DNA of 64,000 nt from Cavia porcellus (taxonomy: Eukaryota; Chordata; Mammalia; Rodentia; Caviidae): contig NW_026947489.1 in NCBI RefSeq assembly GCF_034190915.1, positions 62,682,001 to 62,746,000 on the forward strand. Reading direction: 5' to 3'. Positions 1 through 11,910 of the stretch are shown piece after piece. Each line of letters opens with the position of its first letter. Position 1 is the stretch's first letter. The translations under genes and the position numbers were made by a program. Below the pieces are notes generated by a model. The model was not told the origin of the DNA, searched no databases, and saw only the letters and a program-made list of their open reading frames with translations.

Positions 1-2990
1 TAGTGCTTAAGGTTTTGTTTGTTTTTTCCCCCCAAAGCCAGACAATTGCTCTGGAAATGTGATTTAAATATGAGAATTTTCCCTGTGACCCTTGTTGTAG
101 GCTGAAATGAATTCCCCCCAAAGCTGGGATGTGGAAGTCCTTGCCCTGTCTCAGAAAGTGACCTAATTTGGGCACAGGATCACTGTAGATGTAATTAGCA
201 AACCTGAGGCTAGGGAGAGCTCTAGTGCTTCCCAGGACCCATGTGTTGGGGTGGAGGCTGGATGAAGTCAGAAGGTGAAGACTGTGCCCTTGGAGGGAAT
301 GGTAGGGACCTGGACAGACCCTTTCACTGCAGCCCTAGGAAGAGCCAGCCCTGCTGCCACTTTGCTGTCACCTCCAGTATCAGGTCCTGACCGAGATCCC
401 CAATCTCCCAAATGAGTATACAGTAAAGGTTAAATAAAAAGAGACAAAGTATATGGTTTTAGGGCTCCAGGAGGGTCAAAACCCTTTAGTTGAGCTCCAG
501 ACTCCAAGGGATATGACAAATACTTCTCTGGATCAGCCCATTTTTATTAGGACCAAGGACAAAAGGTGAGGAAAGTGCAGGCAATGAGCAGGACTTTGGG
601 AGTCACTTCAAGGACATCTCCAAGTAAAGAATCAAGTAAATTCAGTAGCACTGTCTTATCATGAAGACATGGTAGAAGTGAGACTGTAAAAGTAGTTTCT
701 TGCAGCTGCAGTCTCTGTTTTGTTAACTGGGGTTGGAGCCAAGTGTCTGCAGCTGTGGCCTTATCTTGCCCTTTGAGGTATCTCTAGCCTTAACAGGTCA
801 CTACAGACCTCAGCCAGGACCAGTGATTCATAGAGGTTCACTTACTCTGAATCAGCTCCCATCACAAGGCAAGGGGCCAGGCCTAGGACAGACTCACAGA
901 TAAACATAGAAAGCCAATTAGTAAAATTTAAATCCTGCTCAGAGGCACTTCATAGTGGTCTCCAACATGCCAGAAGTGCGAGACAGCGGATCCTGCTGTG
1001 TGAGCCCCTCAGGTATGAGTGAGGTTCCAGATCCCAAGGTCTCAGACACAGACTGAGTCCACAAGCTGCTGCTCCAGGCACACTTGGTTGGCTCAAGTCC
1101 TTGGCCCCTCTGCCCAGGGATGAAGATGCTGGCATGTCAGAGCATAGGCGTGAGCTCCTACCCTATTGCAAGCTAAATGTACTGTAGGGAGACAGAGCCC
1201 TGTGCCCAGCAAGAAGGAAGTGCAGAATGGCACCTAAGTCTTCAGATGCCACCGCCAGGCTGCATGGGCTACATCTGAGCTCCTCCGCTTGCCAGCTCTG
1301 GGGTTCTGGGGTCACCTTGTTCACCACATGTGTATGCAAAAAGGGATTGATGGAGCAGCTCTTCCTCACACAGAAGTGCAGACACTGAGATTAGTTAAAA
1401 CATAAAGGCAAATGCCTGTAGCAGGATCCAAAGAATACCTGGCACACAGTAAGTGAACAGCTACAGCGGGAGATGTATACAGTACTAATTAAATTATCAT
1501 CATCCAGAGATATGGAAGCTATAGGTGTCCATTAGACCTTGAAAGGCCCTGTGCCAGAGTACACTGCTGTTGTGTGCAGGATCCCACACCCACTGTTTCA
1601 CTCAGCTCCCAAGAGACACTGGATGGCAACGTTCTGGGCAGCATAATCAACAGAACATGGGCCGCTGCTCTAGGCAGCATGGGACATCAGCAGCCAGCCA
1701 GGTGAGTGAGTGTGGGGAGCGGGGCTGGAGCAAAGCTGGTCCTGAGAATGAAGAGTGCCTAAGGTGAGCCACATGAACAAGCTGCTCCAGCTCTGAGGAC
1801 ATGGAGAGCCCAGTCAACACAAGCAAACAGATTGCTAGGCAGAGGAGTGTCATGTGACATCAACATGCCGAGTGTATAAATAAACGATTGCAGAGATCTG
1901 AGGATGTAGCTCCATAGTACGGCGCTTGCCTGGCATGGAAAAGGCCCAGATTTCAATCTCCAGTACCAAAAACAAAAGCAAACAAACCAAAAATAAAACA
2001 AAACTCCAAGCAAAATTCTAAAATTAGAGACATCGAGCAGACTTCAATGAACACTCTCAGAGCACCAAGATGAGTGATGGCATCTCATGCAGCATCGCCC
2101 CATACACCTAGTTGTAAATCTCACACCCAGGAAAGGAAATTCATTCATTTTCCTGACACCTCCTGGGTGCAGGGAAAAAAGGGACTGGCCATGTGCAGCT
2201 GTGCGATGCCCTGGAAAGTGCCCAGAGGAAAAAGTAATGTGTATTTGGAAGGACAGCACATACTGTGGTAAAATCTAGATGGTGACATTCCCAGAGCTGC
2301 AGTGCCATGCAGGGCAGTGCAGGCACCAAATGAAGATGCCACCTCCAGGTGCTGGAATCACAGAAGGTTTCACAAGTGACTCAGAAGGTAACCAGGCATC
2401 TTGGGCAGCAGTGGGAGGAAGGCTATGCATTAGAAACAGGAGAGTAAAAAACATCCACTTGGTGTGAGAGGACATGGCACCTATGTAGCTCCATAGTAGC
2501 GTGTGATTTAGAAGACACCAGAACACAAAGGGAAATAGTGTCATGGGGGCAGGTTTCTACAGAAATGGATACATGAGAAGAGGCCATGGAACCAAGGATA
2601 AACACCAAAAGGCTGGGGGGAGTGAAGGGACATGTGAAAGGAACAGAGGACCAGGATGGAAATCCAGAAAGGGAGGTGCAGGGCCAACAGGGTAAACAAG
2701 GCAAAATCTAACATGGCTCTTCTGCATTTCCTGCCAAATCCTCTTATACTGGACAAAAGTCAAGCAATTCACACTCACAAAACAAAAAAAGCAGGAGAGC
2801 AAATAACCAGCTCAAGGACAGACAGAGAGACAGAGAATTGGACCTGAGTCAGCCAAGCAAAGATCCCAAAGCCTAAGGGCCTCAGAGGTTACCAATCGAG
2901 TCACAGGAGCTCAGAAATAATCTGAATAACCATGATGCCCAACTTCCAGCTATAAGAATCTCTGCAGAGGCGAGATTCTCAGCCATCATC
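1..2990. other. No gene recognised; possible intron flank of the DDX11-like exon
   Basis: Apart from one ID-like SINE near 1.9 kb, I see no recognisable coding segment, RNA gene or tandem repeat here. If the DDX11-like exon to the right belongs to a complete gene, this would be its following intron on the minus strand. I looked for the expected next exon, which would finish the Walker A motif (GKS, then a serine/leucine-rich start), and did not find it. Short open frames here have no family features. Confidence 0.5.
1895..2000 (+). repeat. ID-like tRNA-derived SINE
   Basis: The body reads as a tRNA-like promoter: a TGTAGCTC-type A box, then GCGCTTGCCTGGCATG, then a B-box-like TTTCAATCTCCAGTACC, followed by an A-rich tail with AAAACAAAAGCAAACAAACC. 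This matches the general plan of rodent ID elements. It is diverged and not a functional tRNA. Confidence 0.75.
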
Positions 2991-3007
2991 CCATGTCACA
3001 CACATAC

Positions 3008-3155
3008 CGTGCCAGTGGGACTCTTGAATATCCCAATCTTGCCAGCCCCCAACACCTGGTACAGCTCTGCCATGAAGTCCTTCCAGATGGAGTAGGGTAG
3101 GAAAGGAAAGGGGAAATTGATGTCACCAGATCCTTGGGTTTTATCAGTCATGGTT
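3008..3155 (-). CDS. DDX11: First coding exon of a DDX11 (ChlR1)-like DNA helicase, possibly a decaying copy
   Basis: Read on the minus strand, a pyrimidine-rich tract ending in CCTAG precedes AACC and an ATG. The open frame then runs 48 codons to a good donor (ACG|GTATGTG). The peptide has the hallmarks of the DDX11 N-terminus: FPFPF, PYSI, DFMAELY, AGKIGIF and SPTGT. The exon ends inside the Walker A motif, so the next exon should supply GKS. DDX11 is an iron-sulphur superfamily-2 helicase of the XPD/FANCJ family acting in replication fork and cohesion biology. Two points argue for a decaying copy: the usually conserved acidic residue before SPTGT is lysine, and I cannot find the following exon in the 3 kb downstream. 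Identity is strong; functionality is uncertain. A non-coding exon 1 would lie at higher coordinates, and the CpG island near 11.5 kb is a candidate promoter. Confidence 0.8.
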
Positions 3156-3159
3156 CTAG

Positions 3160-4020
3160 GTAAAAAACACAAAGAAAAGTGTTACCTCTTTGACGACCAT
3201 GGTACGTAACAGGCTCCACAGTGGTCACAAATGTGTGTTGGATTGTACACTCTGTGGCAAGCAAGGTCCATGTTCTCTCTATGCATTGTGTACCTACAGG
3301 AGCCTACAGGAGACTGGCACATCTCATCTAGATCCTTCATTCGCAGTGGCTAAAAAAGAGCCCAAGAAAGCACCTCCCAACCCCATCTGTCCCACTAGCT
3401 CACTGCTGCCTGGATACCTTTCTAATAATTTTATGCAGAAAGATGGTGCCATGGGATCAAGGCTGGCACTGGTGAGTCCTCTGCAGATCTCCTCGCAGGC
3501 CTCAGCCATGTGGCACCTGCAGACCCCAGCTGCCTTGCCTTCTCCGTAGGGAAAGCCCATGAAACCCTGGCACGAGCAGAGTCACCAGCAAGGCTTGTTC
3601 AGAAGGCGCAAGTGATATGCACAGTCCTTTGACACAGCATTTGTCTTCCCCAGCCAAGCAAGGGCTCAGAGCAATTTCTTCATTTCATCTTTTCTCTCCT
3701 CTTCTGAAATTTTCCAAGACAGCCTTGCACATTCTTTCCTCCTCTAACTGCCATTCTTCTATTTTGGTTCTTCTATTTTGTTTCCTATACCTCGGTGTTT
3801 GGAAGTAATTTCTCTAAGAAAGTTGAGAGATCCATCTCTTCTCAGTATATATTTAAAAGCCTAAAACCCACTGTATTACTACATCTTTATTCTATTAGTC
3901 TCTGCAACACAATACAGCTGTTTGATGGCAATGTATATAGAAATTAAATAACTGATCCATGTCCAGGAGGATGGAAGAGTGGTGAGCAGCAGAGAAATGG
4001 CCTCTACAATATTTGAAATC
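3160..4020. other. No gene recognised
   Basis: There is a 119-codon open frame on the plus strand (3,190-3,549), but it has no domain-like features, no clear splice sites and a composition like the surrounding DNA. I see nothing else supportable. Confidence 0.4.
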
Positions 4021-5160
4021 CGGACACTGGAATATAGCGATGTGATGAGGAAGAGGAGGAGGGAAGTGGGTTCCTGGGACCTTGAAAGGATCTGAGGTGA
4101 GAATTACAGCCTACGAGGAGAGTGAAGAGGGGAACCACAATGCAGAACTGGGAGGTGGCAAACAGTGTTTTCTCTCAGAGCCCACACTCTGGGAGAGCAA
4201 GGGGCTGCTTGAACCCCCAGAGGCACCAGGACTACCAGTGACCCCAGAGGCTTCCATGGAGAAACACACAGCTAGAACAGAGCAGTGGATGCTGTGGACT
4301 GCCGGGGCTGGTGAGTTATTCAGGTTCAGACATCCACCAGGAAAGGATGACTGGTCAGCAGCCATTCAAGAAAGGGGCAACAGAAGTCACAGCTCAGACC
4401 ACCTGGAGGCTTGGCTCCATCTAGTGGCCACAAGTGTCAGAGTGAAGCACAGCCAAACTCAAGTTGGCAGATCAGGGAGCAGAGTTCAAATCAACAGAAG
4501 TCATTTGGAGTGTAGTGGGCTGAAAAATCAAGTCCAAGCCAATTGCCAGAAACCAGAAGTAGTCTGAACTTTAGGGGAAACTAAAAATCCAGGTTTGGTG
4601 AGATTACTTACCGCTACCATAATTCCTCTGCTGGTTTGCTGGGATCAGTCAACATGGATCTGGGCTGTATCTGCCCCCTGTTAACCAGTAACAGCACAGA
4701 CACATCCTAAAGTGGACATTTCTTATTTCTACTTTCCTTCCTTTGTTTTTTAAATTTTTTAAATTTTTATATTATTATTTTCAATTTTTTCTTTTTCTTG
4801 ATTGATTGTTCCTGTTTTTATACCACAATATGTTTCAAATTACTTAGTTTTTGTTTCTTTTCTACTGTACCTCATCTTTCTTCCTTCCTTTCCCTCCTGT
4901 CCTCTTCACTAGTTCCCCAAGCCTGTATAGTCTTTCTTTGTCCTCCAGACTTGCTTCTAATCCCTTTCTCTTCTTTTCTTGCTCTATTTTTCCCCCTTAA
5001 CTCATTTTTAGTTTTCTTCCCTGAGGATAAAAAAAATGTCTTCTGAGGGGATACTTACTGTATAGAGTTTTCTGGCTTCTTTTAGACTTGGTTAGGTAGC
5101 TACAAGTCATGTTCATATGTATAAAGGTGGCAAATTAATAGTTATGAAGGTTGTCATTTT

Positions 5161-5201
5161 CCAGGCAGGCACTTGTGCCACTGAGCTATATCCCTGGCCC
5201 C
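5161..5201 (-). repeat. Tiny 3'-truncated tRNA-derived SINE with target-site duplication
   Basis: This 41-bp piece reads on the minus strand as the first half of an ID-like SINE (GGGATATAGCTCAGTGG..., ending GCCTGCCTGG). It is flanked by the 14-bp direct repeat AAGGTTGTCATTTT at 5,147-5,160 and 5,202-5,215. The 3' half and A-tail of the SINE are missing. Confidence 0.8.
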
Positions 5202-5767
5202 AAGGTTGTCATTTTTTAGGGGGTGTAGGATGCTATTATTACTCATTGTACTACTTTAGCCAAGGTGATAAAACCAGTATAATCATTTGTTCTTCCATAT
5301 ATGCCAAGAATGAGACTGCCTGAGGACCATAAACAATACTACAGGCCAATGCCAAGAACCACAAGCTATTAGGCCAAATAAGCAGCAACTTCTCATCCCC
5401 ACTAATTTGAAGAAGTAGAATCTTACTACAGAATCAAAACTCAAAGTCAGCTACAACGTGAAGACATCTCTAAGATATAGTCATTTCTTAAGAGTTGTTG
5501 AGAATAGAAATCAAGATGCTTACCATAAGCAATTTACAAGCATCAATGCATAAAATATGCTGAAATAAAAAGTAGAAAATAAGAAGACACAGAAGCCAGA
5601 TGCAACTACTGATCTGTAGTTCCCCAAAGGCAAATCCAGTGGACAATGAGGTGGAACAATTTGAAAGCAACCCTTCTGGACTCTCTGAAGTGGTATCAGT
5701 AAAAGGAACAAAGTAGATGAATGAGACTCTAGGAAAAAATCAAATCAGAAATAACTTCTCAGATATC

Positions 5768-6780
5768 TTCAGAGATGAGGGGCATAATGAAGGGCATGAT
5801 TAGTGATTCTAGAGAAGATATGCATAAAAAAGAGGAGCATAGGAAAATGATGGAAACCATAAATGCCCAATATAGGGAAAAAATGAAAACTATGAAACAG
5901 ACTCAGATGGATGTCTACAAGATTTAAAATTCCATTTAAAAGATATACAGGAGCATGAGACAATGTGGGGACAGAATATCAGATCTAGAAAACAGAATTT
6001 GGGGTTGTGACCATGAAAAGAAACTTTGTTAAAAATAGAAAAGGACCATGAAAAATCAATCCACCAACTGCTAGGTGCATCAAAGAATAATATAAGATTG
6101 AACAGAGTCAATGGCAACTTAGGAGATAATGCAAACAACATAAAAAACTTATTTATGAAAGTAATGGCAAAAAACTTCCCAAACATGAAGAAACAATTTG
6201 ACACACAAACAAGTAAGGCATATACAATTCTAATTGGCCATGATTTTAAAAATCTAGCTCAAGCCAGACATGGTGACACACACCTATAGTCCCAGTGATC
6301 AAGAGACTGAGGCAGGAAAACCACCATGAGTTCAAGGCCATCCTGGGTTACACAGTGAGTTCAAAGTCAATTTGTACTACAAAGCAAGACCCTGTACCAA
6401 AACAAACAAATAAATGTAAATAAAATGTACCCTAAGGTATATAATAGTCAAGATTCCAGAAATTCCGCACAATACACAATACTAGAAGCTGTTAAGAGAA
6501 AAACAAATCAACTATAAAGGAAGACCATCAGAATCACGGAAGACTTTTCAACACAAACCCCTAAGTCAAGGAGAGCTTGGAGTGAAGTATTTCGGGCCCC
6601 AAAAGAAAACAACCTCTAAACCAGACTGGTATGTCCTGCAAAGCTATCTTTCAAATGAAGAAATAAGATACTTCTATGACAAAGAACAACTGAAGAAATT
6701 CATGATCACTAAACCAGCTCTACAAAATATTCTGAAAAATATTTTAGAAAGAGACAAGAGTACAATTCCAAGAACACCAA
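5768..6780 (+). pseudogene. LINE-1 ORF1 remnant (nucleic-acid chaperone)
   Basis: This is the degenerate ORF1 of the old L1. Short stretches align with the intact ORF1 at 34,008-35,015: the KRIF/KNLF region, the tract before the RNA-binding domain, and the C-terminal segment with YFYDKEQLK and KPALQ. In the young copy the same C-terminal motif is YFHDKEQLK. A B1-like SINE interrupts the frame and frameshifts occur on both sides. ORF1 protein is the trimeric RNA-binding chaperone of the L1 particle; this copy cannot encode it. Confidence 0.75.
6254..6426 (+). repeat. B1-like (7SL-derived) SINE
   Basis: It begins GCCAGACATGGTGACACACACC and continues with CCCAG, GACTGAGGCAGG, GAGTTCAAGGCCATCCTGGG, and ends CAAGACCCTGTACC followed by an A-rich tail. 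This is the standard B1/Alu-type order. It sits inside the ORF1 remnant of the old L1, so it inserted later. Confidence 0.85.
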
Positions 6781-6879
6781 TGATAAGAAACCACCAGGAA
6801 AGGCAATCAATTAAACTGAGGGGAATGGTAGGGAATCAACAACAGGAAAATACAACAAGGATAAATCAGTATATATCAC

Positions 6880-9320
6880 TTATAACTATCAATGTAAATG
6901 GCCTCAGTTCACCATTCAAAAGAAGCAGAGTGGCAGAGTGGATCAACAAAAATATCTAACAATACGTTGCATACAAGAAACATTTAAACTCAAAAAGCAA
7001 TCAAGAGACTGAAATCCAAAGGATGAAAAACAATACTTCATGCAATAAGAACCCAGAAAAAGGTGCAAGTAACTATTTTATTTGCAGACACAGTGAAATT
7101 CAAGCCAAGACTGATCAAAAGAGACAAAGAAGGTCACTACATACTTGCTAACAGAAAACTGCAAGAGGAAAAGATCATAAATATGAATGTACCAAAAGCA
7201 GGTACATCCAACTATATTAAAACATATTAACAGAATGAATAATCATATTGTAATAGTGGATCTTAATATTCAACAGACACAAATAGGCACATCGACTAGA
7301 CCAGAAATCAACAAAGAAGTATCAGAATTGAACCAAACCTGTGAACAAATGGATTCAGTAGATACATACAGAGTGCCCCACTCTACAACATCAGCATACG
7401 CATTCTTCTCAGCTATGCATGGGATGTTATCCAAAACAGAAATCATACCAATCCACAGAACATGCTTAAGTATATGCAAAGGAACTGAAATTATTCCATG
7501 CATAGTTATCAGACCATAGGATACAAATTCCCATACCTACTCAAGATAAAACCCTATAGAAAATTAGAATACATCACCTTTATCTCAATCAGATAAAAGC
7601 CATCTATGACAAATCAACAGCATCATACTAAATGGAAAAAAACTGAAAGCTGTCATTCTAAAATCAAGAACAAGACAAGTATGTCCACTATCACTAATCC
7701 TATTCAATATTGTTCTGGAAATAATAGCCAGAGCAATTAGAGAAGAGAAAGATATAAAAGGAATAAATGTGGAAAAGAATAAGTAATTATTTGTGCATGA
7801 CATAATACTCTACATAGACAAAACCAAAATGTCCAACAAAAGACATCTAGATTTAACAACCAAATTCAGTAGCATAGCTGGATAAAAAAATTCATTGCAT
7901 TCCTATATACAAATAATGAAATCAGAGAGAGAAGTTAGAGAAACAATATTTTTTGCAATAGCATCCAAAACAAAGGAATAATTAAGAATTAACCAAATGA
8001 AGGAAGTAAAAGAACTTACCACTGAAAATTACAGCATTTGGGAAAAGGTGATTGAACAAGATATCCAAAAATAGACGCTTATCCCTTGTTCTGGGGTAAG
8101 AAGAACCAATATAGTGAAATTGTGCATACTCCCAAAACTGTAATAAGGATTTAATGCAATCCTGGTGAAAATACTTCACAGAGCATACCTCACAGAGTTA
8201 GAGGAAATATTTCTAAAATTGATTTGGAACCAGAAGAGACATAGAATAGCAAAACAAATCATGGGCAACAAAAGCAAGGCAGGTGGCATTACAATTCCTG
8301 GCTTTAAATTATACTACAGAGCTACTGTGACAAAAACAGCACAATACTGAGAAGGAAAAAAAGCAAAAATAAATAAATAGGTAAAACAACAACAACAACA
8401 ACAAAAGCAGACCTGAGGATCAATGGACAGCACAGAGGATATAGAAACAACTCCGAACAAACTAAGCCACCTTATGTTTCACAAAATGTTCAAATGTAAT
8501 CATTGAAACAAAGCCTCTTTAAGAAATAGTGTGGGAAAAGCTGGCTTTGCCACATACTAAGGACTAAAACTAGATCTGTATTTCTCACTATGCACTAAAT
8601 TAAAATCACATGGATCAAAGATCCAACTATTAAAAGAAACACTAAACCTGCTATAAGAGAGAATAAGTAGAACTCATGAAGAAAAAGGTGTAGATAGGTA
8701 AACACTTAATGAACAAAGCCCTAATCTCACAGTAAAAATCACAAAAAGTCAACAACTGGGATCCTGTCATACTAAAAAGTTTTTGCACAGCAAAAGAAAT
8801 CACCAACAGAGTAAACAGACAACCCACAGAGGTGGAAAAAAAAATTTATCATCCTTCCTCAGACAAAGAACTATTATCTAGAATATATAAAGAACTCAAA
8901 TAAAGTCAGACCCTTCAAATTTAAAGCCCCAACCTAAAAATGGGCATCTGAAATGAATACACACTTCTCAGATCAGGAAATACAAATGGCAAATAAACAC
9001 ATGTAAAAAATGTTCAAGGTCACTGGTCACTTGAAAGATGCGAATTAAAACAACACTGAGATTTCATCTCACTACTGTCAAGAAGTGGCTATTGTCAAGA
9101 AATCAACCAATAATAAATGCTGGAAGGGCTGTGGGGAAAAAGCAGCCCTTATGTCCTATTGGTGGAAATATATACTGGTATAACTACTGTGGAAATTCCT
9201 CAAAACCTAGGCTTATAGGTTGCATTTATCATATTTGTTCACCTTTTTGGTATCTTCCCAAAAGAATTAAAAGAATCACCACAGTGATATATGCATGCCC
9301 ATTTCTATAGTAGCAATTGG
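6880..9320 (+). pseudogene. LINE-1 ORF2 remnant (endonuclease/reverse transcriptase)
   Basis: Pieces of the endonuclease start (TINVNGLSSPFKR), the endonuclease middle, the RT domain and the C-terminal region align in order with the young ORF2 at 35,076-38,915. A large part between the endonuclease and RT palm regions is missing around 7,510-7,590. Many stops and frameshifts are present. It is non-functional. Confidence 0.8.
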
Positions 9321-9824
9321 TAATAGTTAAATCTTGGAAACAACTCAAATGCCCATCAACTTATGAATGGATACAGAAGGTCTGGTTTTTTTTTTATATA
9401 TAATGGAGTGCTATTCAGCCATAAAAGCTTGAGACATTTCTAAGTAAATGAATGAACACTGAGTCTTAAGTGAAATTAATCAGACACATATGCTCAAATA
9501 TTGCATGGTTTATACAAAGTGAGAAACTGAAAGTGTATATTTATACTTGGATTAGATACTGTGAAATAGGAGGAAAATATTCAAATGAGAAGGGGAACCA
9601 GGGAGAGGATTGGGAATAGAAAAAGGGAGAATAGAAGGAAAAATGAAAACAAAGCTTTGTAAATAAGGAAGAGACTAACAGTTTAAGGGAAGAAAGGGAA
9701 AGGGAAAAAAGAAATCAAGTTATATCATATACAGGCACAAATTCCATATGATGAATGTTAGCATTATATATGTATAAAATGCATCAATAAAATTAATTAA
9801 TTAAAAAAAGAAACAATAATTTCT

Positions 9825-9900
9825 GGCTGGACCAGTGGCTCAGAGTTAGAGCATTTGCCTGCACAAATACTTGGGTCCACTCTGAAGCACTGGGGAAGGA
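9825..9900 (+). repeat. ID-like SINE, diverged
   Basis: The run CTGGACCAGTGGCTCAGAG ... AGCATTTGCCTGCAC ... TTGGGTCCACTCTGAAGCAC follows the tRNA-like A box/B box order of ID elements. It directly follows the old L1 tail. Confidence 0.6.
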
Positions 9901-9904
9901 GGAG

Positions 9905-11329
9905 ACAGTAAATAAGTCCTCAGAGTCATAACTAACCGGAGGAAAACCATGCTTTAAACCTGGTACATTTGCCTCTGCTTTCATCTGATTCACATGGGTG
10001 CAAGATATCTTGCTAAAGTACAAGAGAAATTTACTGACATGATACACACTGAAAAATTACCTGAGCCTCTGGGAAAATAAGAAACATGTTATTGGCAGGA
10101 TGCACTCCTTCCAGGTGAGAAGCACAAGCCTGCTCAGTCTTCCAACAGCTTTAGGAGCCTCACCAATAAAAAAAAATACCATGGACCATAATTCTGCTGT
10201 CCAGGCAGATGCCTGATAGAGCCCCAATCTGACTTCCTTAGCCTACTCCTATTTTCTGATCATTTAGATTTTTTAGCCTGCACACAGCCTCTTCAATCAC
10301 CTCTGCCATGTAAAAGTTCTTTTCCTGTTTCTTAGTTCTCAATCCCCAGACAAAGACGATTAGCATCACCGACTCCCTCTCTCTAAAGGTAGCTTGCGGG
10401 GTCAGTCTACATACCTTCAGCCAGACACTGAGCCTCACCTAATCAGCTTGTGCCTACTAATCGCTAGTTCCCCCGCCTTGGAAATGATGACTCAATATTC
10501 AGCACTCGGCTCACTCCCCAGTTTCACCACTTAACAAGAGTCCAAAACACTGAAATGTACACACATGCACCATGTACATGTGCACATACACGTAGCATGC
10601 ACACATGCTGCCTTAGGTCGCACCTTTATCATATTACCTTGTACTTAATTTCTTTGTAGCTCTTAGCACTAACTGAACCTTTTTCACTATTTTCCCCCAT
10701 GAGTGGAATATAAGCTATGTAAAAGGAGAAATGTCTTGCTCTTCTTGGCTTCCAGGTCTCTGGGTAGGGGCGTAAGCATCACGAGGGTGTTTAATAAAAT
10801 TGTGATAAATATGTAAGTAGCCAGCTAGACTAGACATAAGGGGCCATAGCCAAAGGTTTCTGCTTTTCACTGCTGTGGGTAGGGAGATGTCCTGACTTGA
10901 ATATCCAGTCCAAGCGCCATCCTTAATGGCAACAACCTCCTGTGCTTTGTATTTCCATCAACTTTTTCATGGGTAAAGAGGATGAGACTCGGAAAAGTGA
11001 CTTGATCAAGTTCACCCCGGCAAGTGGCTGAGCCCAGGAGGTGAAAGATCTCTGCTGCTCCCCAAGCCCTTGAGCATCATATTTCCTGTCTCTTACACTC
11101 TCCACAATAAGGTAAAAGAAAAGGCTGTTATCTAACTTTAGAATGACAGTATTCAAGAACATAATCATCATTTCCCTTCCCAGTGAGCGTAACTAGGGAT
11201 CTCATTACTCAAGAAGCAGCACAGGTCAACCAAGGTTAAATAACAGGGGAGAACAAATCCCACAGCAACAGACTCATTCAGTACTGCTGAGGATTTCATC
11301 TGTCACACCCTCAGACCTCCTCAGAGGCT
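9905..11329. other. No gene recognised
   Basis: Mostly unique-looking sequence with a short CA/TG-rich patch (about 10,555-10,612). Open frames here are short and lack recognisable domains or convincing splice signals. Confidence 0.4.
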
Positions 11330-11547
11330 CCGTGGGCACGAGCAAGATCTCCCGCCCACGTTTTCCGTGGAACTCCTCGCCAGGGCTGTGGCGCACACGC
11401 TCCAGAGTGGCGATCACTAAACGCTTTAGGAAGGCGCTGGGCACAGATTCCCCAAATTAAGGCCAGAGGTCCCCCGAGCTGTCCTCAAGATAGCAAACAG
11501 CGAGCAGGTTCTCCGAAGGCCCAGTCCTTACGGGCCCGCCCTCCCCC

Positions 11548-11557
11548 ATTGGCCAAT
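11548..11557. promoter_or_regulatory. Palindromic double CCAAT (NF-Y) site
   Basis: The exact 10-bp palindrome ATTGGCCAAT carries CCAAT on each strand inside the CpG island. Confidence 0.65.
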
Positions 11558-11836
11558 CGCCCGTCCATCACAAGGCCCCGCCCCGCACACCACACGCACG
11601 CCCCTCGGCTCGCTCCCTCAGCCTGTAAGGACCACCTACTCCGGGGTCTGACCTTCCTGGAGCCCTTTCTTCAAGTCCTCAGCTCCGCCACCTCGCCCAC
11701 CTTCCTCCCCTAGGGCAGGACCGTTGGGCTGGGTGCAGTGGGGAGAGAGATCCTGGGACACCAGGCTGAATTGGAATCGCGCCTCCTCAGCCTCATCGCA
11801 GAGGACCGCGAAACATGATGCCACACTCCCCATCTC

Positions 11837-11848
11837 TGCGCCTGCGCA
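11837..11848. promoter_or_regulatory. NRF1 binding site
   Basis: TGCGCCTGCGCA fits the NRF1 consensus (two GCGCA-type half-sites) and lies in the CpG island, as expected for TATA-less promoters. Confidence 0.65.
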
Positions 11849-11910
11849 CTTGGAACAAGCGCGGAACGGGGGGCGCTCGGCCTCCAGTAAGAGGGAGGCT
11901 TTATTTCCGC

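Larger units (their letters stand above)
4025..9812 (+). mobile_element. Old, degenerate near-full-length LINE-1
   Basis: A 5'UTR-like segment (about 4,025-5,750) resembles the fragment at 48,960-49,850. ORF1 and ORF2 remnants follow in the same orientation, then a 3' region ending in an AATTAATTAATTAAAAAAAG tail near 9,812. The coding parts align in order with the young L1 at 33,377 but carry many stops and frameshifts and several deletions. It predates the other L1 copies in the window. A truncated SINE (5,161) and a B1-like SINE (about 6,254) are inserted in it. Confidence 0.85.
11330..11910. promoter_or_regulatory. CpG island, probably a bidirectional housekeeping-type promoter
   Basis: This is the only strongly CpG-rich stretch outside repeats and the retrovirus. 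It contains the palindrome ATTGGCCAAT (11,548-11,557), which gives overlapping NF-Y/CCAAT boxes on both strands. A GC box (GGCCCCGCCCCGC, about 11,575) and a consensus NRF1 site (TGCGCCTGCGCA, 11,837-11,848) are also present. No TATA box is obvious. The symmetric CCAAT arrangement fits divergent transcription: leftward toward the DDX11-like exon, or rightward into 11.9-13 kb. Which transcript it serves is inference. Confidence 0.75.

Noticed and set aside
1..3000. Further DDX11 exons
   Set aside because: I looked on the minus strand for the GKS/serine-leucine start and the lysine/glutamate-rich part of the next exon and found none.
3190..3549. 119-codon plus-strand open frame next to the DDX11-like exon
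   Set aside because: No domain, no repeats and a composition like non-coding DNA; it also ends without any sign of splicing.
4082..4567. 161-codon plus-strand open frame
   Set aside because: It lies in the 5'UTR-like part of the old L1 and the homologous segment at 49 kb does not keep the frame.
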